Positions 48,945 through 60,655 of a DNA stretch of 64,000 nucleotides are shown one piece after another. The stretch spans positions 11,197,680-11,261,679 of the forward strand of contig NC_071391.1 of NCBI RefSeq assembly GCF_022682495.2. Direction: 5' to 3'. A program made the position numbers and the translations under genes. The stretch is from Desmodus rotundus (lineage: Eukaryota; Chordata; Mammalia; Chiroptera; Phyllostomidae). Every line of letters begins with the position of its first letter. Position 1 is the stretch's first letter. The notes beneath the pieces are model-generated. The model was given only the letters and a program-made list of their open reading frames with translations, ran no database searches and was not told where the DNA came from.

Positions 48945-48962
48945 TCTGCCCAACTGCTCCAC

Positions 48963-49644
48963 ACTGCTGAGAAATAAAGGTGATAACCTGGCAGGAAAGA
49001 GTTCACAAATGTTGACTTATATGTTAGATTAATATTTCTAAAAATTAATAATAAGTAGTGGACTACAGAACATTACACCATAGATGCTATCATATAGGCT
49101 CATTTTTTAAAATAAGTTAAAGGGCACAGACAATTTAAGTAATTTATTCAGAGTCCGAGCTATTAAATGGTGGCTCTGTCATTCTACCAAATAGAGTGAC
49201 TTCCAAACCAGGCTCATTATACTGTATTTATGTTTATAATTGAAAAAACTTAAGGAAAAAGTACTTGGTATATTGTATAATAAACAATTATAAAAACAGT
49301 TTTAATGCATCATTTGCTATCCTTTGGCTTTGAAATTTATTTTGTAGTAATTGAATATAATTATCACGTTAGGGAATGAAAATTAAACCACCTTATTATC
49401 AAATTACAAAGATATGTTTTCCTGAGTTGAGCATTCGAAATCGGATTTGTTCCAAAAATTATGTTTCAAAAGCATGTATATTGCTTGCAAACCATAATTC
49501 CATCAACTACATAATTCTGGTTCCACAAAACCGGGCATTTCTTAGGGTAAGATCTCAGTGATATGTTTATGTATATATTTTGTAACATGCCTTGTTTTTA
49601 TTTCATCTTAACTAAATTCTTAAATTTTCAGAGTAATACTTACC
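48963..49644 (-). promoter_or_regulatory. Predicted OR8H intron with donor and acceptor (unit 1)
   Basis: Minus strand: donor CTTG/GTAAGTATTA (last exon base 49644), acceptor CTTTATTTCTCAGCAG (last intron base 48964), giving a 680-nt intron ending about 20 nt before the ATG. Both sites recur in units 2 and 3. The intron here is shorter by about 150 bp than theirs. It contains a MIR at 49055-49205. Confidence 0.65.
49055..49205 (+). repeat. MIR SINE, partial (OR8H unit 1 intron)
   Basis: Keeps the AAAGGGCACAGACAATTTAAG and GAGCTATTAAATGGTGG part of the MIR. The first half, visible in units 2 and 3, was deleted together with about 150 bp. Confidence 0.65.
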
Positions 49645-50343
49645 AAGAGCCAAAGTCACTGGAGAAATAAAAAAAAAAAAAAAACTTCTATCAATATTAT
49701 CAGGCAAGAAATTTCTCAAGCTTTTCTCACAAATAAGACAAGAAAACTATTCGAGTCAACAATTTCTATACTATATTCTTTCCTTTGAGTTAAATTCTGT
49801 GCACAGTTTTGAGCATTCATCCTGCTTTATTCTTAAGTAAAGAGAGAAAACTCAACTTAGAATTTTGAAAAGGTCCTGGTCAAACGGAAAATCTGCCAGG
49901 AAGTTGCATCTGAAGGGGAATCCAGGCAGCGATTGTGAACACAAGTGGAGCAGACTATGTCATGTCTGTCTTCCAGGGCACCTCATAATATACTGAGGAT
50001 TGAGGACAAGGCAACATTGCTCCTCCCTGGAGACCAGTTTCCAAGGAAGCTTTTCTGGCATGTTTCTTAGGACAAAGGCTCAGGGACTAGATGCAGCTGT
50101 GTCATGTTTTAAGGAAATAGTAGCTTTTTCCTCATATGGCACACAAGGAAGAACCTGGTTTCATCCTCTTTTGTGATCCTTTAAGTTTTTAACTGTGTTG
50201 GTGGAGGAGGCATTTATAGAGACATCTGCAACTGCTCTGTAACTGAAACCTCAGGATGGAATCATTCACTTTTCACAATGACACATTTTTATGTTTACAT
50301 GTGTAACACTATCGTACTATCTCTGTTCATTACAAAATAATTA
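49645..50343 (-). promoter_or_regulatory. Candidate OR8H promoter and 5' exon (unit 1)
   Basis: Minus-strand TATAAAT at 50212-50218 with a TAATTA homeodomain core 120 bp upstream at 50338-50343. The predicted transcript would start near 50185 and run to the donor at 49644, an exon of about 540 nt unless it contains a further intron. The same boxes occur at equal spacing in units 2 and 3. A weaker Olf-1/EBF-like site (TCCCTGGAGA, 50024-50033) lies inside the exon. Confidence 0.5.
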
Positions 50344-50882
50344 GAATGCAACAAAAGTCAAAGAACAAAATGAGAACAAGTCTAACATGTGGGAACATTT
50401 TCATGAACTCCCACCCCCCTATTTTTCCCTCTGTTAATGCAAATGTGTGTATCCACTGTTTTCCATAGTTACTATTACACTGTATGCTTACCCACCAGCC
50501 CTCATTTTGTGACCAAGAGTCCACAAAACACCATGAGCAACGTTACATCAGCCTTTGATAAACCCACAGTGTCTTGTCTGGTGCATGGACTTGTGCCCCA
50601 TCACTAACTTCCCTCTAAATGGGTCCTCAGCTGACACATGTTTCAGGGCGTCAAAGGAAAATACAGTGTCAGCTCCCCATTTTGTTTTGGCCATCACCCC
50701 ACTCATCTACATAGCAGTACTTCTACAATTTGGTTTACTACTTATTTCACTCTGTACATAATCAAGTGTTTTCTAATATATGAACTTAAAAATTAAAATA
50801 TGGAAAGAAAGCTAGATATTATATAGAGAATTAATTGTAAAACATGTAAAAGCAGAGGAATAATTTGAAAAGATATACATGG

Positions 50883-51100
50883 AGCCCTGGCTGGTGTGTC
50901 TCAAGGGATTGATTGACAGCTTGTGAAACAAAGAGTCACCAGTTCAATTCCCAGTCTAGGGCTCATGTCTGGGGTGGTCACCAGGTCCCCGTTGGGGGTG
51001 CGCAAGAGTCAACCACATACTGATTTTTCTCTCCTTCTCTTTCTCCCTCCCTTCCCCTTCATTCTAAAATAAATGAATAAACAAATAAATAAATAAAACG
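50883..51100 (+). mobile_element. VES-type bat SINE (unit 1)
   Basis: GCCCTGGCTGGTGTGTCTCAA head, GTTCAATTCCCAGTCTAGGG box, CACCAGGTCCCCGTTGGG body, CTTCTCTTTCTCCCTCCC, then an AAATAAATAAAT tail. The orthologous copy in unit 2 is at 57303. Confidence 0.85.
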
Positions 51101-51194
51101 TATATACTGAAAGTAAGTTTAAAATATTCTTGTGTTTATTGGGTCACTTCATGAAAAAGAAATCATGCTTCTTGCAGATATAAAAGTGACACTG

Positions 51195-51410
51195 ACTGCC
51201 CTGGAGGAGGGGTCTCAGGTGGTTGGACTGTCATCCCATACAACAAAACGTTTTGGGTTCAAATCCCCGTCAGGGCAGAGAGATTGGTTGTGTGTTTGAT
51301 CCCCAGTAGGGGTACATATAAGAGGCAACCAATAGATGTTTCTATGTCACATTGACGTTCCTCTCTCTTGTTCTTTCGTTCCCTGCCTCTCTTTCTAAAA
51401 TCAATAAACA
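51195..51410 (+). mobile_element. Second VES-type SINE, diverged subfamily (unit 1)
   Basis: CTGCCCTGGAGGAGGGGTCTC head, GGTTCAAATCCCCGTCAGGGC box, GAGGCAACCAATAGATGTTTC, ending CTAAAATCAATAAACATAC, the classical VES 3' end. Its copy in unit 2 is at 57603-57818. Confidence 0.85.
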
Positions 51411-51529
51411 TACACTTTGGTGAGGATTTTTAAACATCTATTAAAGGGAACTTTTACAGGGAAGTCTGATAAAACTCCAGAAATTAAGAAGATAATTTTT
51501 GGTTGGATAAAGAACCACTTTATAAATAG

Positions 51530-52670
51530 GTTATTAATTATTGTTTTTTTCCATTGCCATTTATCTTCCCTACTCCCTCTTCCATTCTACCCACCCCCTC
51601 CCCAGCACTCACCACACTGTTGTTCCTGTCCATGGGTCCTTTGACTTTTTGGCTCAATGCCTCCAATCCCCAAAACGAAGAGACTGGTCAACTTCCTCTA
51701 TCTATGATTCTATTCTGCTTGTTAGTTTAGTTTGGTCATTAGATTCATATGTAAGTGACATCCTATGGCATCTGTCTTTCTCTGACTGGCTTATTTCACT
51801 TACCATAATGTTCTCCAGGTCCATCCATGCTGTCACAAAGGTAAAATGTTTCCTTGTTTATGGCCAAGTAGTATTCCACAGTGTAAATTACCCTAGTTAT
51901 TTTATCCATTCATCTACTGATGGACACTCAGCTGATTCTTTTGAATTAGTAAAATAAAAAAAATTAAATTTCACTTTTAAAAATAATGATGCACTTTACT
52001 GTAATAATTGCTCCTGTACAGCAAGAGAAACCTTCCACAAATGAAAAGGGTACCAACAGTATAAAATAACATATTTACCAATGATACATCTGACAAGGGG
52101 TTTATTCTCCAGAGAATGTGGAGAATTTATACAACTCAACACCAGAAAGTCAAACAATGCAAGTAAGAAATAGGCAAAGGGCCTGAATGGACACTTCTCC
52201 AAAAGAGGACATCCAGATGCCCACAATTCATTTGAAAAAATATTCAGTGACACTAACCATCAGAGACATGCAAATTCATACCACAGTAATGAGATGTCAC
52301 CTCACACCTGTCAAAACGGTCATCATCAATAAATCAACAAACAAGGGTTAGTGACAATGTGAGGGCAAGAGATCCCTTGTGCACTGTGGGTGGGAGTGCA
52401 GACTAGGCAGTACTGTGGAAAACAGTATGGAGTTTCCTCAAAAACTTAAAGATGGAATTGTCTTTTGGTCCAGTGATCCCACTTTTTGCTCATCAAGATG
52501 CAAAGATAAGGGCTCTGTGGTACCCTGCCATAGTCTTTGGAGTAAAACCTTGGCTATCTAATATACATTGGTCTATACTTTTGGGAAAATTCGACAAATT
52601 GCGTACATCAAATATGTACAGATTTTACTTGTCAAGTATACTTCAGTACAGTGGTTTTCAATAAAACCTA
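51530..52670. mobile_element. L1 with internal inversion (OR8H unit 1)
   Basis: Antisense 3' UTR at about 51530-51955 (T-rich start, CACCACACTGTTGTTCC), then sense ORF2 3' part from about 51995 (GACATGCAAATTCATACCAC, GTGGGTGGGAGTGCAGACTA). It continues into the 3' region near 52670. Duplicate at 57935-59090. Confidence 0.75.
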
Positions 52671-54265
52671 TGCTTGGAAAATGAAAAAATATGTTTATAA
52701 TAACCCTTAAATCACATAAAGATAAAAGAAATCCAGATTATGTACAGGAAAAGGTTTAACTATAAAGGACATTTTAGCATTGTACCTGAGTAAAGTTTCT
52801 AGTTTTCCACGAAATTTATCAATTCTTAGCTTTGCAACATGTCTTGCAGAATACAAAAAAAAAGAGTTAAGAATTTAATTTAAGAATTTATTTTAACGAG
52901 CACAGGACACCTATACATATTGAGAAAAGGCAATAAATTAAACATACACAGAATATCAAATGGCAGTTTACTGAGTTTTATTGCCACATCACAAAAATGT
53001 AAAGATTTAAAATTTTAGAAAGTGGCCACTAAAGATATGTCACCGCACAAAGATTTTTAAATGGATGAATATACAAAATTTCAGGTCCCGAGCTGAATCA
53101 CCGAAGTCTTGATTTTTTGCCAATATACAAAAAATACATTCATCTTTGAATTCAATGACAAATGTTAAACATGTAAATATGTAAGAAAACTGGAAAAAGT
53201 AAATCCAAAAGACATAAATTTTCCTTATATATGTAATGGATGCACATACCTACTTTAATAACCAGTGATCTAGAACACACTAAACCATTAACAATTATTA
53301 AGGGGTTTCCATTTCCTTAATTTATTGCAAAGTTATCCAAATCTGCCTCAATGCTAACATATACGGAACTGATGCCAAAATTGTAAACCACTTAATTTTA
53401 ATTGTTGTTCAAATACAGTTGTCTCCATTTTTCGCAACTACTACCCCCACAGTCCAGCCATCCCCACTTTCCTCCCCTGATCCCACCCCAGCTTGGTTTT
53501 GTCCATGTGTCCTTTATAGTTGTTCTGAGTTTTCCCTTGGTTGTTTGTGTGTTTGTCAATTAGATTAAACAAAAGTAATTTATAAAACACAACTGAATAA
53601 TCTTTAAGAGAAAGCTGTCGTGCATTAAAAATATTGCAGGAATCAAAATCTTCTAATGATAATGGTCAGCATTTATTAGCAACACCTTAAATGATTTAAT
53701 ATTTGTTATAACAGTATGGACCTGGATATATTAATTATCTTCTGCAGTTGTGGAAATGGAAACAGCAAAGTTTCACGGATTTATTAAGGCTTTCACAGCT
53801 AAAATGAGGAGTAGATGTAGAATATAAATCATAAATTCTTTGGCTCCAAAGACAGTGCTCCTCATTACTCTGCTGTATTTCTTCTCCTTATAATACATGA
53901 CATGATTTCTGAAACTATCATCAGTGTGCCGAAACTGAGCCCTGTTTCATAATAAATTCTCTGCTATTGAGTATGCATGGTACTTTATGTGTTATATTTT
54001 AAAATATGACATTCATATTTTCTCATTTTCTGGATAAGTTGCCCTTAAAAACAATGGACCGTATTTTTAACACATATTTTATGGCTTATAATTACAATAT
54101 GAATTTCAAAGGACATAATTTTTGAGGTGTCCAAGATTATATTTGATTAACTAAAGGATGGTTCAACAGAAATACAAACAAATGAAAGGATTTCATTGCT
54201 TTTTGGAGAGAACAAAAAAATTCCCCACAGGAAAGAAGATAAAAGTTAACTGTTTAGAAACGATG
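52671..54265. other. 3' flank of OR8H unit 2
   Basis: No gene. Contains a short antisense L1 3' end (about 53390-53570, AATTGTTGTTCAAATACAG start) and a MIR (about 53640-53870). Matches 59090-60655. Confidence 0.55.
53640..53870 (+). repeat. MIR SINE downstream of OR8H unit 2
   Basis: GATAATGGTCAGCATTTATTAG start, TTGTGGAAATGGAAACAGC core and TTTGGCTCCAAAGACAGTGCTC end fit the MIR layout at high divergence. Copy at 60040-60260. Confidence 0.6.
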
Positions 54266-55213
54266 TTACTTGAATTGCCTGGAGCCCTCTCTCTTCTGCA
54301 TGAGTCTAATGAGAGCACTTTTCACTTCTTTATTCCTAAGACTGTAAATGAGTGGATTCAGCATGGGAATCACCATAGTATAAAAAACAGAAGCCACTTG
54401 ATCTTTGCCCAAGGTGTAGGACTTCCGTGGTTTCAAATACGTGAAAATCGTAGTGCCATAAAAGATGGTGACTCCCAGGAGATGGGAGGCACATGTAGAG
54501 AAGGCTTTTCTCTTTCCTGAAGTGGAAGCAATTTTCAGTACAGTGGCCAGAATGGACAGGTAGGACACAGATATTGTGATAAGAGATACCACTAGAGCAG
54601 AGCCCGCACAAAAGAATATCGTGATTTCCACGTCCCGTGTGTCAGTGCAGGACAGGGCTAGGATTGGGGAAGTGTCACAGAAGAAGTGATGGATTACATT
54701 GGAGTCACAGAAATGCAGTGTAGTCATGGAAAGAACATTGATCATAGAGTTTGTGAAGCCAGTGAAATAGACCCCAATTATGAGGCAGCAGCAGAGTCTT
54801 TTGGACATAACAACGGGGTAGTGCAGAGGACTGCACTTAGCGACATAGCGGTCATACACCATTGAGGAGAGTAGAAGACATTCGGTGGTACCCAAGAAGA
54901 CAAAAAAGTACATTTGAGTGAAGGAGCTTATGTATGAAATGTGCTTCGTGGAGGTCAGTAAGTTCTGTAAGGTTTTAGGTGTGATGGCTGTTGAGTAACT
55001 GAGGTCAAGAAATGACAGGTGACTGAGAAAGAAATACATGGGGGTGTGAAGCTGGAGATCCAGGTGGATGATCAATATCATCCCTGCATTTCCCAGCACA
55101 CTGATCAGGTAAATCATGAGAAATACGATAAAGAGGACCAGCTGGATGTCTTCAGATTCTGTCAGCCCCATAAGGATGAAGTCAGACACACGTGTGTTAT
55201 TGCTTCTGCCCAT
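54266..55213 (-). CDS. OR8H: Olfactory receptor, OR8H type, 315 residues, with damaged landmarks (unit 2)
   Basis: Full-length open frame from the ATG at 55211-55213 with seven helices, [23 protein letters not shown] and [15 protein letters not shown] present. However, the TM3 cysteine that normally pairs with loop 2 is serine (C97S, TGC to TCC, reading ISSFTQ). The inner end of TM3 reads [13 protein letters not shown] where the family has [13 protein letters not shown] (A119V, I126K, N to S). The DRY triplet itself is kept. TM4 is also changed ([10 protein letters not shown] against [10 protein letters not shown] in unit 3). The tail is [11 protein letters not shown]. With no stop or frameshift it is scored as a gene, but it may be losing function. 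Promoter and splice sites are still present. Confidence 0.93.
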   Translation of the reverse strand: MGRSNNTRVSDFILMGLTESEDIQLVLFIVFLMIYLISVLGNAGMILIIHLDLQLHTPMYFFLSHLSFLDLSYSTAITPKTLQNLLTSTKHISYISSFTQMYFFVFLGTTECLLLSSMVYDRYVAKCSPLHYPVVMSKRLCCCLIIGVYFTGFTNSMINVLSMTTLHFCDSNVIHHFFCDTSPILALSCTDTRDVEITIFFCAGSALVVSLITISVSYLSILATVLKIASTSGKRKAFSTCASHLLGVTIFYGTTIFTYLKPRKSYTLGKDQVASVFYTMVIPMLNPLIYSLRNKEVKSALIRLMQKREGSRQFK

Positions 55214-55232
55214 TCTGTCCACCTGCTCCACA

Positions 55233-56764
55233 CTGTTGAGAAATAAAGGTGATACCTGGCAGGAACGAGTTCATAAATATTCACTGATATATAAGGTTAA
55301 TATTTCTAAAAATTAATAATAATTAGTGGACTACAGTATATGATGGGTAATTTCATTTGATTGCAAAATACAGAAGTGTGCATACATTGACCTTGGGCAT
55401 GATATAATAAAAACTAACATTTTTTGTCTTTATAATAAGCCTGACACTGTTGTAAATGTTTTGCTTGTTAACATATTTGCCCCACATGAGAACATTGTAC
55501 CATAGGTGCTATCATATAGGCTCATTTTTTATAATGAGTTAAAGGGCACAGACAATTTAAGTAACTTATTCAGAGTCAGAGCTATTAAATGGTGGCTCTG
55601 TCATTCTACCAAGATAGAGTGACTTCCAAACCAGGCTCATTATACTGTATTTATGTTTATAATTGAAAAAACTTAAGGAAAAAGTACTTGATATATTATA
55701 TAATAAACAATTATAAAAACAGTTTTAATGTATCAGTTGCTATCCTTTGGCTTTGAAATTTATTTTGTAGTAATTGAATATAATTATCACGTTAGGGAAT
55801 GAAAATTATAGACCACACATTAGCATCAAATTACAGAAGATATTTTTTCCTAAGTTGAGCAGTCAAAATCGGATTTGTTCCAAAAATTATGTTTCAAAAG
55901 CAAGTACATCGCTTGTAGACTATAATTCCATCAACTCCAAAATTCATGTTTCACAAAACTGGGTATTTTTTAGGTAAGATCTCAGTGATATGTTTATGTA
56001 TATATTTTGTAACATGCCTTGTTTTTATTTCATCTTAACTAAATTCTTAAATTTTCAGAGTAATACTTACCAAGAGCCAAAGTCACTGGAGAAATAAAAA
56101 AATCTTCTATCAATATTATCAGGCAAGAAATTTCTCAACCTTTTCTCACAAATAAAACAAGAAAACTATTCAAGTCAATGATTTCTATACTATATTCTTT
56201 CCTTTGAGTTAAATTCTGTGTACAGTTTTGAGCATTCATCCTGCTTTATTCTGAGGTAAAAAAGTAAAAACACAACTTAGAATTTTGTTCAGGCACTGGT
56301 CAAACGGAAAATCTGTCAGGAAGTTGTGTCTGAAGGGGAATCCAGGCAGCGATTTTGAACACAAGTGGAGCAGACGATGTTTTGTTCATCTTCCAGGGCA
56401 CCTCATAATATACTGGGGATTGAGGACAAGGCAACATTGCTCCTCCCTGGAGACCAGTTTCCAAGGAAGCCTTTCTGGCATGTTTCCGAAGACAAAGGCT
56501 CAGGGACTAAATACAGCTATGTCATGTTTTAAGGAAATAGTTGCCTTTTTCCTTATATGGCACACAAGGAAGAACCTGGTTTCATCCTCTTTTGTGATCC
56601 TCTAAGGTTTTACCTGGGTTGGTGGAGTAGCCATTTATAGAGGCATCTGCAATTGCTCAGTAACTGAAACCTCACGATGGAATCATTCACTTTTCACAAT
56701 GACACATTATTATGCTTACATGTGTGATACTATCCTACTATCTCTGTTCATTACAAAATAATTA
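55233..56764 (-). promoter_or_regulatory. Candidate OR8H promoter, 5' exon and intron (unit 2)
   Basis: TAATTA at 56759-56764, TATAAAT at 56633-56639, donor G/GTAAGTATTA with the exon ending at 56071, acceptor TTTATTTCTCAACAG with the last intron base at 55233. The predicted intron is 838 nt. The arrangement is the same as in units 1 and 3. Confidence 0.55.
55390..55645 (+). repeat. MIR SINE in OR8H intron (unit 2)
   Basis: Nearly full MIR: AAAACTAACATTTTTTGTC, AGCCTGACACTGTTGTAAATG, AAAGGGCACAGACAATTTAAG, GTCAGAGCTATTAAATGGTGG. Shared by all three units. Confidence 0.7.
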
Positions 56765-57302
56765 GAATGCAACAAAATTCAAAGAACAAAATGAGAACAG
56801 GTCTAACATGTGGGAACATTTTGATGAACTCCCCCTATGTTTTTACCTTTATTAATGCAAATGTGTGTATCTACAGTTTTGCATAATTACTATTGCACTG
56901 TATGTTTAGCCTCCAGCCCTCATTACATGACCAAGATTCCATGATATGCCATGACCAATGTTACACCAGCCTGTGATAGATCCACAGTGTCTTGTCTGGT
57001 GCATGGACTTGTGCCCCATCACTGACTTCCCTCTCAATGGGTCCTCAGCTGACACATGGTTCAGGGTGTCAAAGGAAAATACAGTGTCAGCTCCCCATTT
57101 TGTTTTGGCCATCACCCCACTCATCTACACAGCAGTACTTCTGCAATTCGTTTTACTATGTATTGCACTCTGTAAATAATCAAGTGTATTCTAATATATG
57201 AACTTAAAAATTAAAATATGGAAAGAAAGCTAAGATATTATATTGAGAATTATTTGTCCAAGATGTAGAAGCAGAGGAATAATTTGAAAAGATATACACT
57301 GA

Positions 57303-57443
57303 GCCCTGGCTGATGTGTCTCAGGGTATTGAGTGACAGCCTGTGAACCAAACAGTCACCAGTTCAATTCCCAAGTGGTTGTATACGAGGCAACCACACAC
57401 TGGTGTTTCTCTCCTTCTCTTTCTCCTTCCCTTCCCCTTCATT
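57303..57443 (+). mobile_element. VES-type bat SINE, internally deleted (unit 2)
   Basis: Copy of the unit 1 SINE at 50883 with the middle (between GTTCAATTCCCA and GAGGCAACCACAC) partly lost. The A-rich tail is replaced by a GATA tract. Confidence 0.8.
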
Positions 57444-57444
57444 A

Positions 57445-57482
<38 letters not shown>

Positions 57483-57485
57483 GAT
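57444..57485. repeat. (GATA)n microsatellite at SINE tail
   Basis: About ten GATA repeats followed by interrupted units to about 57510. The equivalent tail in unit 1 is (AAAT)n. Confidence 0.95.
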
Positions 57486-57602
57486 AAATAGTTACATCGA
57501 TAGATAGATATACACTAAAAAATTTTAAAGTATTCTTGTGAATATTAGGTCACCTCATCATAGTGAAATCATTCTTCCTGCAGATATAAAAGTGACTCTG
57601 AC

Positions 57603-57818
57603 TGCCCTGGAGGAGGGGTCTCAGGTGGTTGGACTGTCATCCCATACAACAAAACGTTTTGTATTCAAATCCCTGTCAGGGTAGAAAAATTGGTTGCATA
57701 TTTGATCCACAGTCGGGGCACATATAAGAGGCAACCAGTAGATGTTTCTATGTCACATTGATATTCCTCTCTCTTGTTCTGTCGTTCCCTGCCTCTCTTC
57801 TAAAATCAATAAACAAAC
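57603..57818 (+). mobile_element. Second VES-type SINE (unit 2)
   Basis: Copy of 51195-51410, with the same head, boxes and CTAAAATCAATAAAC end. Confidence 0.85.
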
Positions 57819-57934
57819 ACTTTGGTGAGGATTTTTAAACATCTATTAAAGGGAACTTTTATAGGGAAGTCTGTCAATACTCCAGACATTCAGAAGTTAA
57901 TTTTTGGTTGGGTAAAGATCCGCTTTTTAAATAG

Positions 57935-59090
57935 GTCATTATTTATTGTTTTTTTCCATTACCATTTATCTTTCCTACACCCTCTTCCATTCTACCCCCC
58001 CCTCCCCAGCACTCACCACACTGTTGTCTTGTCCAAGGGCCCTTTGTCCTTTTGGCTCAATGCCTCCACCCAAAAACCCAAGACAGTGGTCAACTTCTTC
58101 ACTATCTACGAATCTGTCTCTATTTTGCTTGTTAGTTCAATTAGGTCATTAGATTCCACATGTACGTGAAATCCTATGGGATTTGTTTTTCTCTGACTGG
58201 CTTATTTCACTTGCTATAATGTTCTCCAGATCCATCCATGCTGTCCCAAAGGTAAAAATTTCCTTTTTATGGCCAAGTAGTATTCCACAGTGTAAATTAC
58301 CCTCGATATTTTATCCATTCATCTGCTGATGGACACTCAGCTGATTCTTTTGAATTGGTAAAATATAAAAAATTAAATTTCACTTCTAAAAATAATGATG
58401 CACTTTATTGTAATAATTGCTTCTGTACAGCAAAAGAAACCTTCCACAAAATGAAAATGGTACCCATTGTATGGAATAACATATTTACCAATGATACATC
58501 TGACAAGAGGTTTAATCTCCATAGAATATCGTGAATTTATACAACTCAACACCAGAAAGTCAAACAATCCAATTAAGAAATAGGCAAAGGGCCCATATGG
58601 ACACTTTTCCAAACGAAGATATCCAGATGTCCAAAATGCATTTGAAAAAATATTCAATGACACTGATCATCAGAGACATGCAAATTCAAACCACAATGAT
58701 GAGATGTCACCTCTCACCTGTCAGAACGGTCATCATCAATAAATCAAGAAACAAGAAGTGTTCATGACAATGTGAGGGCAAGAGATCCCTTGTGCACTGT
58801 GGGTGGGAGTGCAGACTATGCAGTACTGTGGAAAACAGTATGGGCTTTCCTCAAAAACTTAAAAATGGACTTATCTTTTGCGCCGTGATCCCAGTTTTTG
58901 CTCACCAAGTTGCAAAGATAAGGGCCCTATGGTACCCTGCCATAGCCTTTTGGGTAAAAATTTGACGATCTAATATATATTGTTGTATATTTTTGGTAAA
59001 CCTCAAGTAATTGCATACATCATATATGTACACGTCTTACATGTCAAGTAAACTTCAATACAGTGGTTTTTAAAAAAACACTTAAGTCGA
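57935..59090. mobile_element. L1 with internal inversion (OR8H unit 2)
   Basis: Duplicate of 51530-52670: antisense arm to about 58365, sense arm from about 58410, same junctions. Confidence 0.75.
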
Positions 59091-60655
59091 AAGTGAAAAT
59101 ATATGTTTTTATGTAGCTCTTAAATAACAGGTAAAACTAATCCAGATTATGTACAGGAAAATGTTTAAATATAAAGGAAATTTTAGCATTGTACCCGAAT
59201 AAAGTTTCTAGTTTTCCACAAATTTTATCAATTCTTAGCTTTACAACATCTCTTGTACAATACAAAGCAAAAGAGTTAAGAATTTAGTTTAAGAATTTAT
59301 TTTTAATGACCACAAGAAGCCTATAGTTGTCAAGAAAGAGGCAATAAATTTTAAACAAACACAGAATATCAAAAGGAAGTTTACTGAGCTTTATTGCCAC
59401 ATCACAGAAATGTAAAGGGTTAAAATTTTTAGAAGGTGGACACTAAACATATATCACTGCATGAAGATTTTTAAATTGATGAATTTACAAAATTTCAGGT
59501 CCTGAGCATTGTATCACCAAAATCTTGATTTTTTGCCAATATACAAAAAACACATTCATCTCTGAATTCAATGACAGATATGAAACATGTAAATATGTAC
59601 AGAAACCTGCAAAAAGTAAATATAAAATGACAGAAATTTTGCTTATCTATGTAATGGATGCACATACCTACTTTCATAACCAGTGATCTAGAAGAAAGAA
59701 CACATACACAGCTCTTAGCAATTGCTAAGGTGTTTCCATTTCCTTAATTTTTAAAAAATTATCCCAATCTTCTTCAATGTTAACATATACCGATCTGATT
59801 CCAAAATGGTTAAATGCTCTTTTTTATTGTTGTTCAAGAACAGTTGTCTCCATTTCCCACCGCCCACACCCACCTAGTCCAGGTTTGTTTGGTCCATGCG
59901 TCCTTTTTGGTTGTTCTCAATATTCCATTGGTTGTTTGCGTGTTTGTCCATTAGATTAAACAAAAGTAATTTATAAAACACAACTGAATAATCCTTAAGA
60001 GAAAGCCTTTGTGCATTAAAAATATTGCAGGACTAAAATCTTCTAATGACTATGGTCAGCATTTCTTAGTAACGCCTTAAATGATTTAGTATTTGTTGTA
60101 ACAGTGTGGACCTGGATAAATTAATTATCTTGTGCAGTTGTAGAAATGGAAACAGCAAAGTTTCACGGATTTATTAAGGCTTACACAGCTAAAACGAGGA
60201 GTATGTGTAGAATATAAATCATAAAATGTTTGGCTCCACAGACAGTGCTCCTCATTACTCTGCTACATTTCTTCTCCATATAATACATGATGTGATTTCT
60301 GAAACTCTTATCAGTGTGCCAAAGCTGAGCCCTGTTTCATAATAAAATTCTCTGCTATTGAGTAGGCATGGTCATTCTGTGTTATATTTTAAAATATGAC
60401 ATTTATATTTTCTTATTTTGTGGATAAGTTGCCCTTAAAAACAATGGACCATGTTTGTAACACATATTTTAAATGGCTTATAAATATGTTTAATTTCAAA
60501 GGACATATTTTTGGAGGTGTCCAAGATTGTATTTGATTAAGTACATAATGGTTCAACAGAAATACAAACAAATGAAAGGACTTCATTGCGTTTTACAGAG
60601 AACAAGAAAATACCCCACAGGAAAGAAGATAAAAGTTAACTGTTTAGAAACAATG
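59091..60655. other. 3' flank of OR8H unit 3
   Basis: No gene. Matches 52671-54265. Holds a short antisense L1 3' end (59815-59975) and a MIR copy (60040-60260). Confidence 0.55.
60040..60260 (+). repeat. MIR SINE downstream of OR8H unit 3
   Basis: Duplicate of the MIR at 53640-53870. Confidence 0.6.

Noticed and set aside
48945..48962. Six extra in-frame codons (GTG GAG CAG...) before the OR8H ATG, also in units 2 and 3
   Set aside because: GTG is not a normal vertebrate start, the ATG matches the human OR8H start, and a splice acceptor lies just upstream of these codons.
50024..50033. TCCCTGGAGA as the OR8H Olf-1/EBF site
   Set aside because: It has one mismatch to the core and lies inside the predicted exon rather than upstream of the TATA-like box, so it was only noted.
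50883..51410. tRNA-like heads with A and B box sequence
   Set aside because: They belong to VES SINEs and lack a foldable complete cloverleaf; they are not tRNA genes.
57444..57485. Short direct repeats as a CRISPR-like array
   Set aside because: A pure GATA microsatellite without spacers, in a vertebrate genome.
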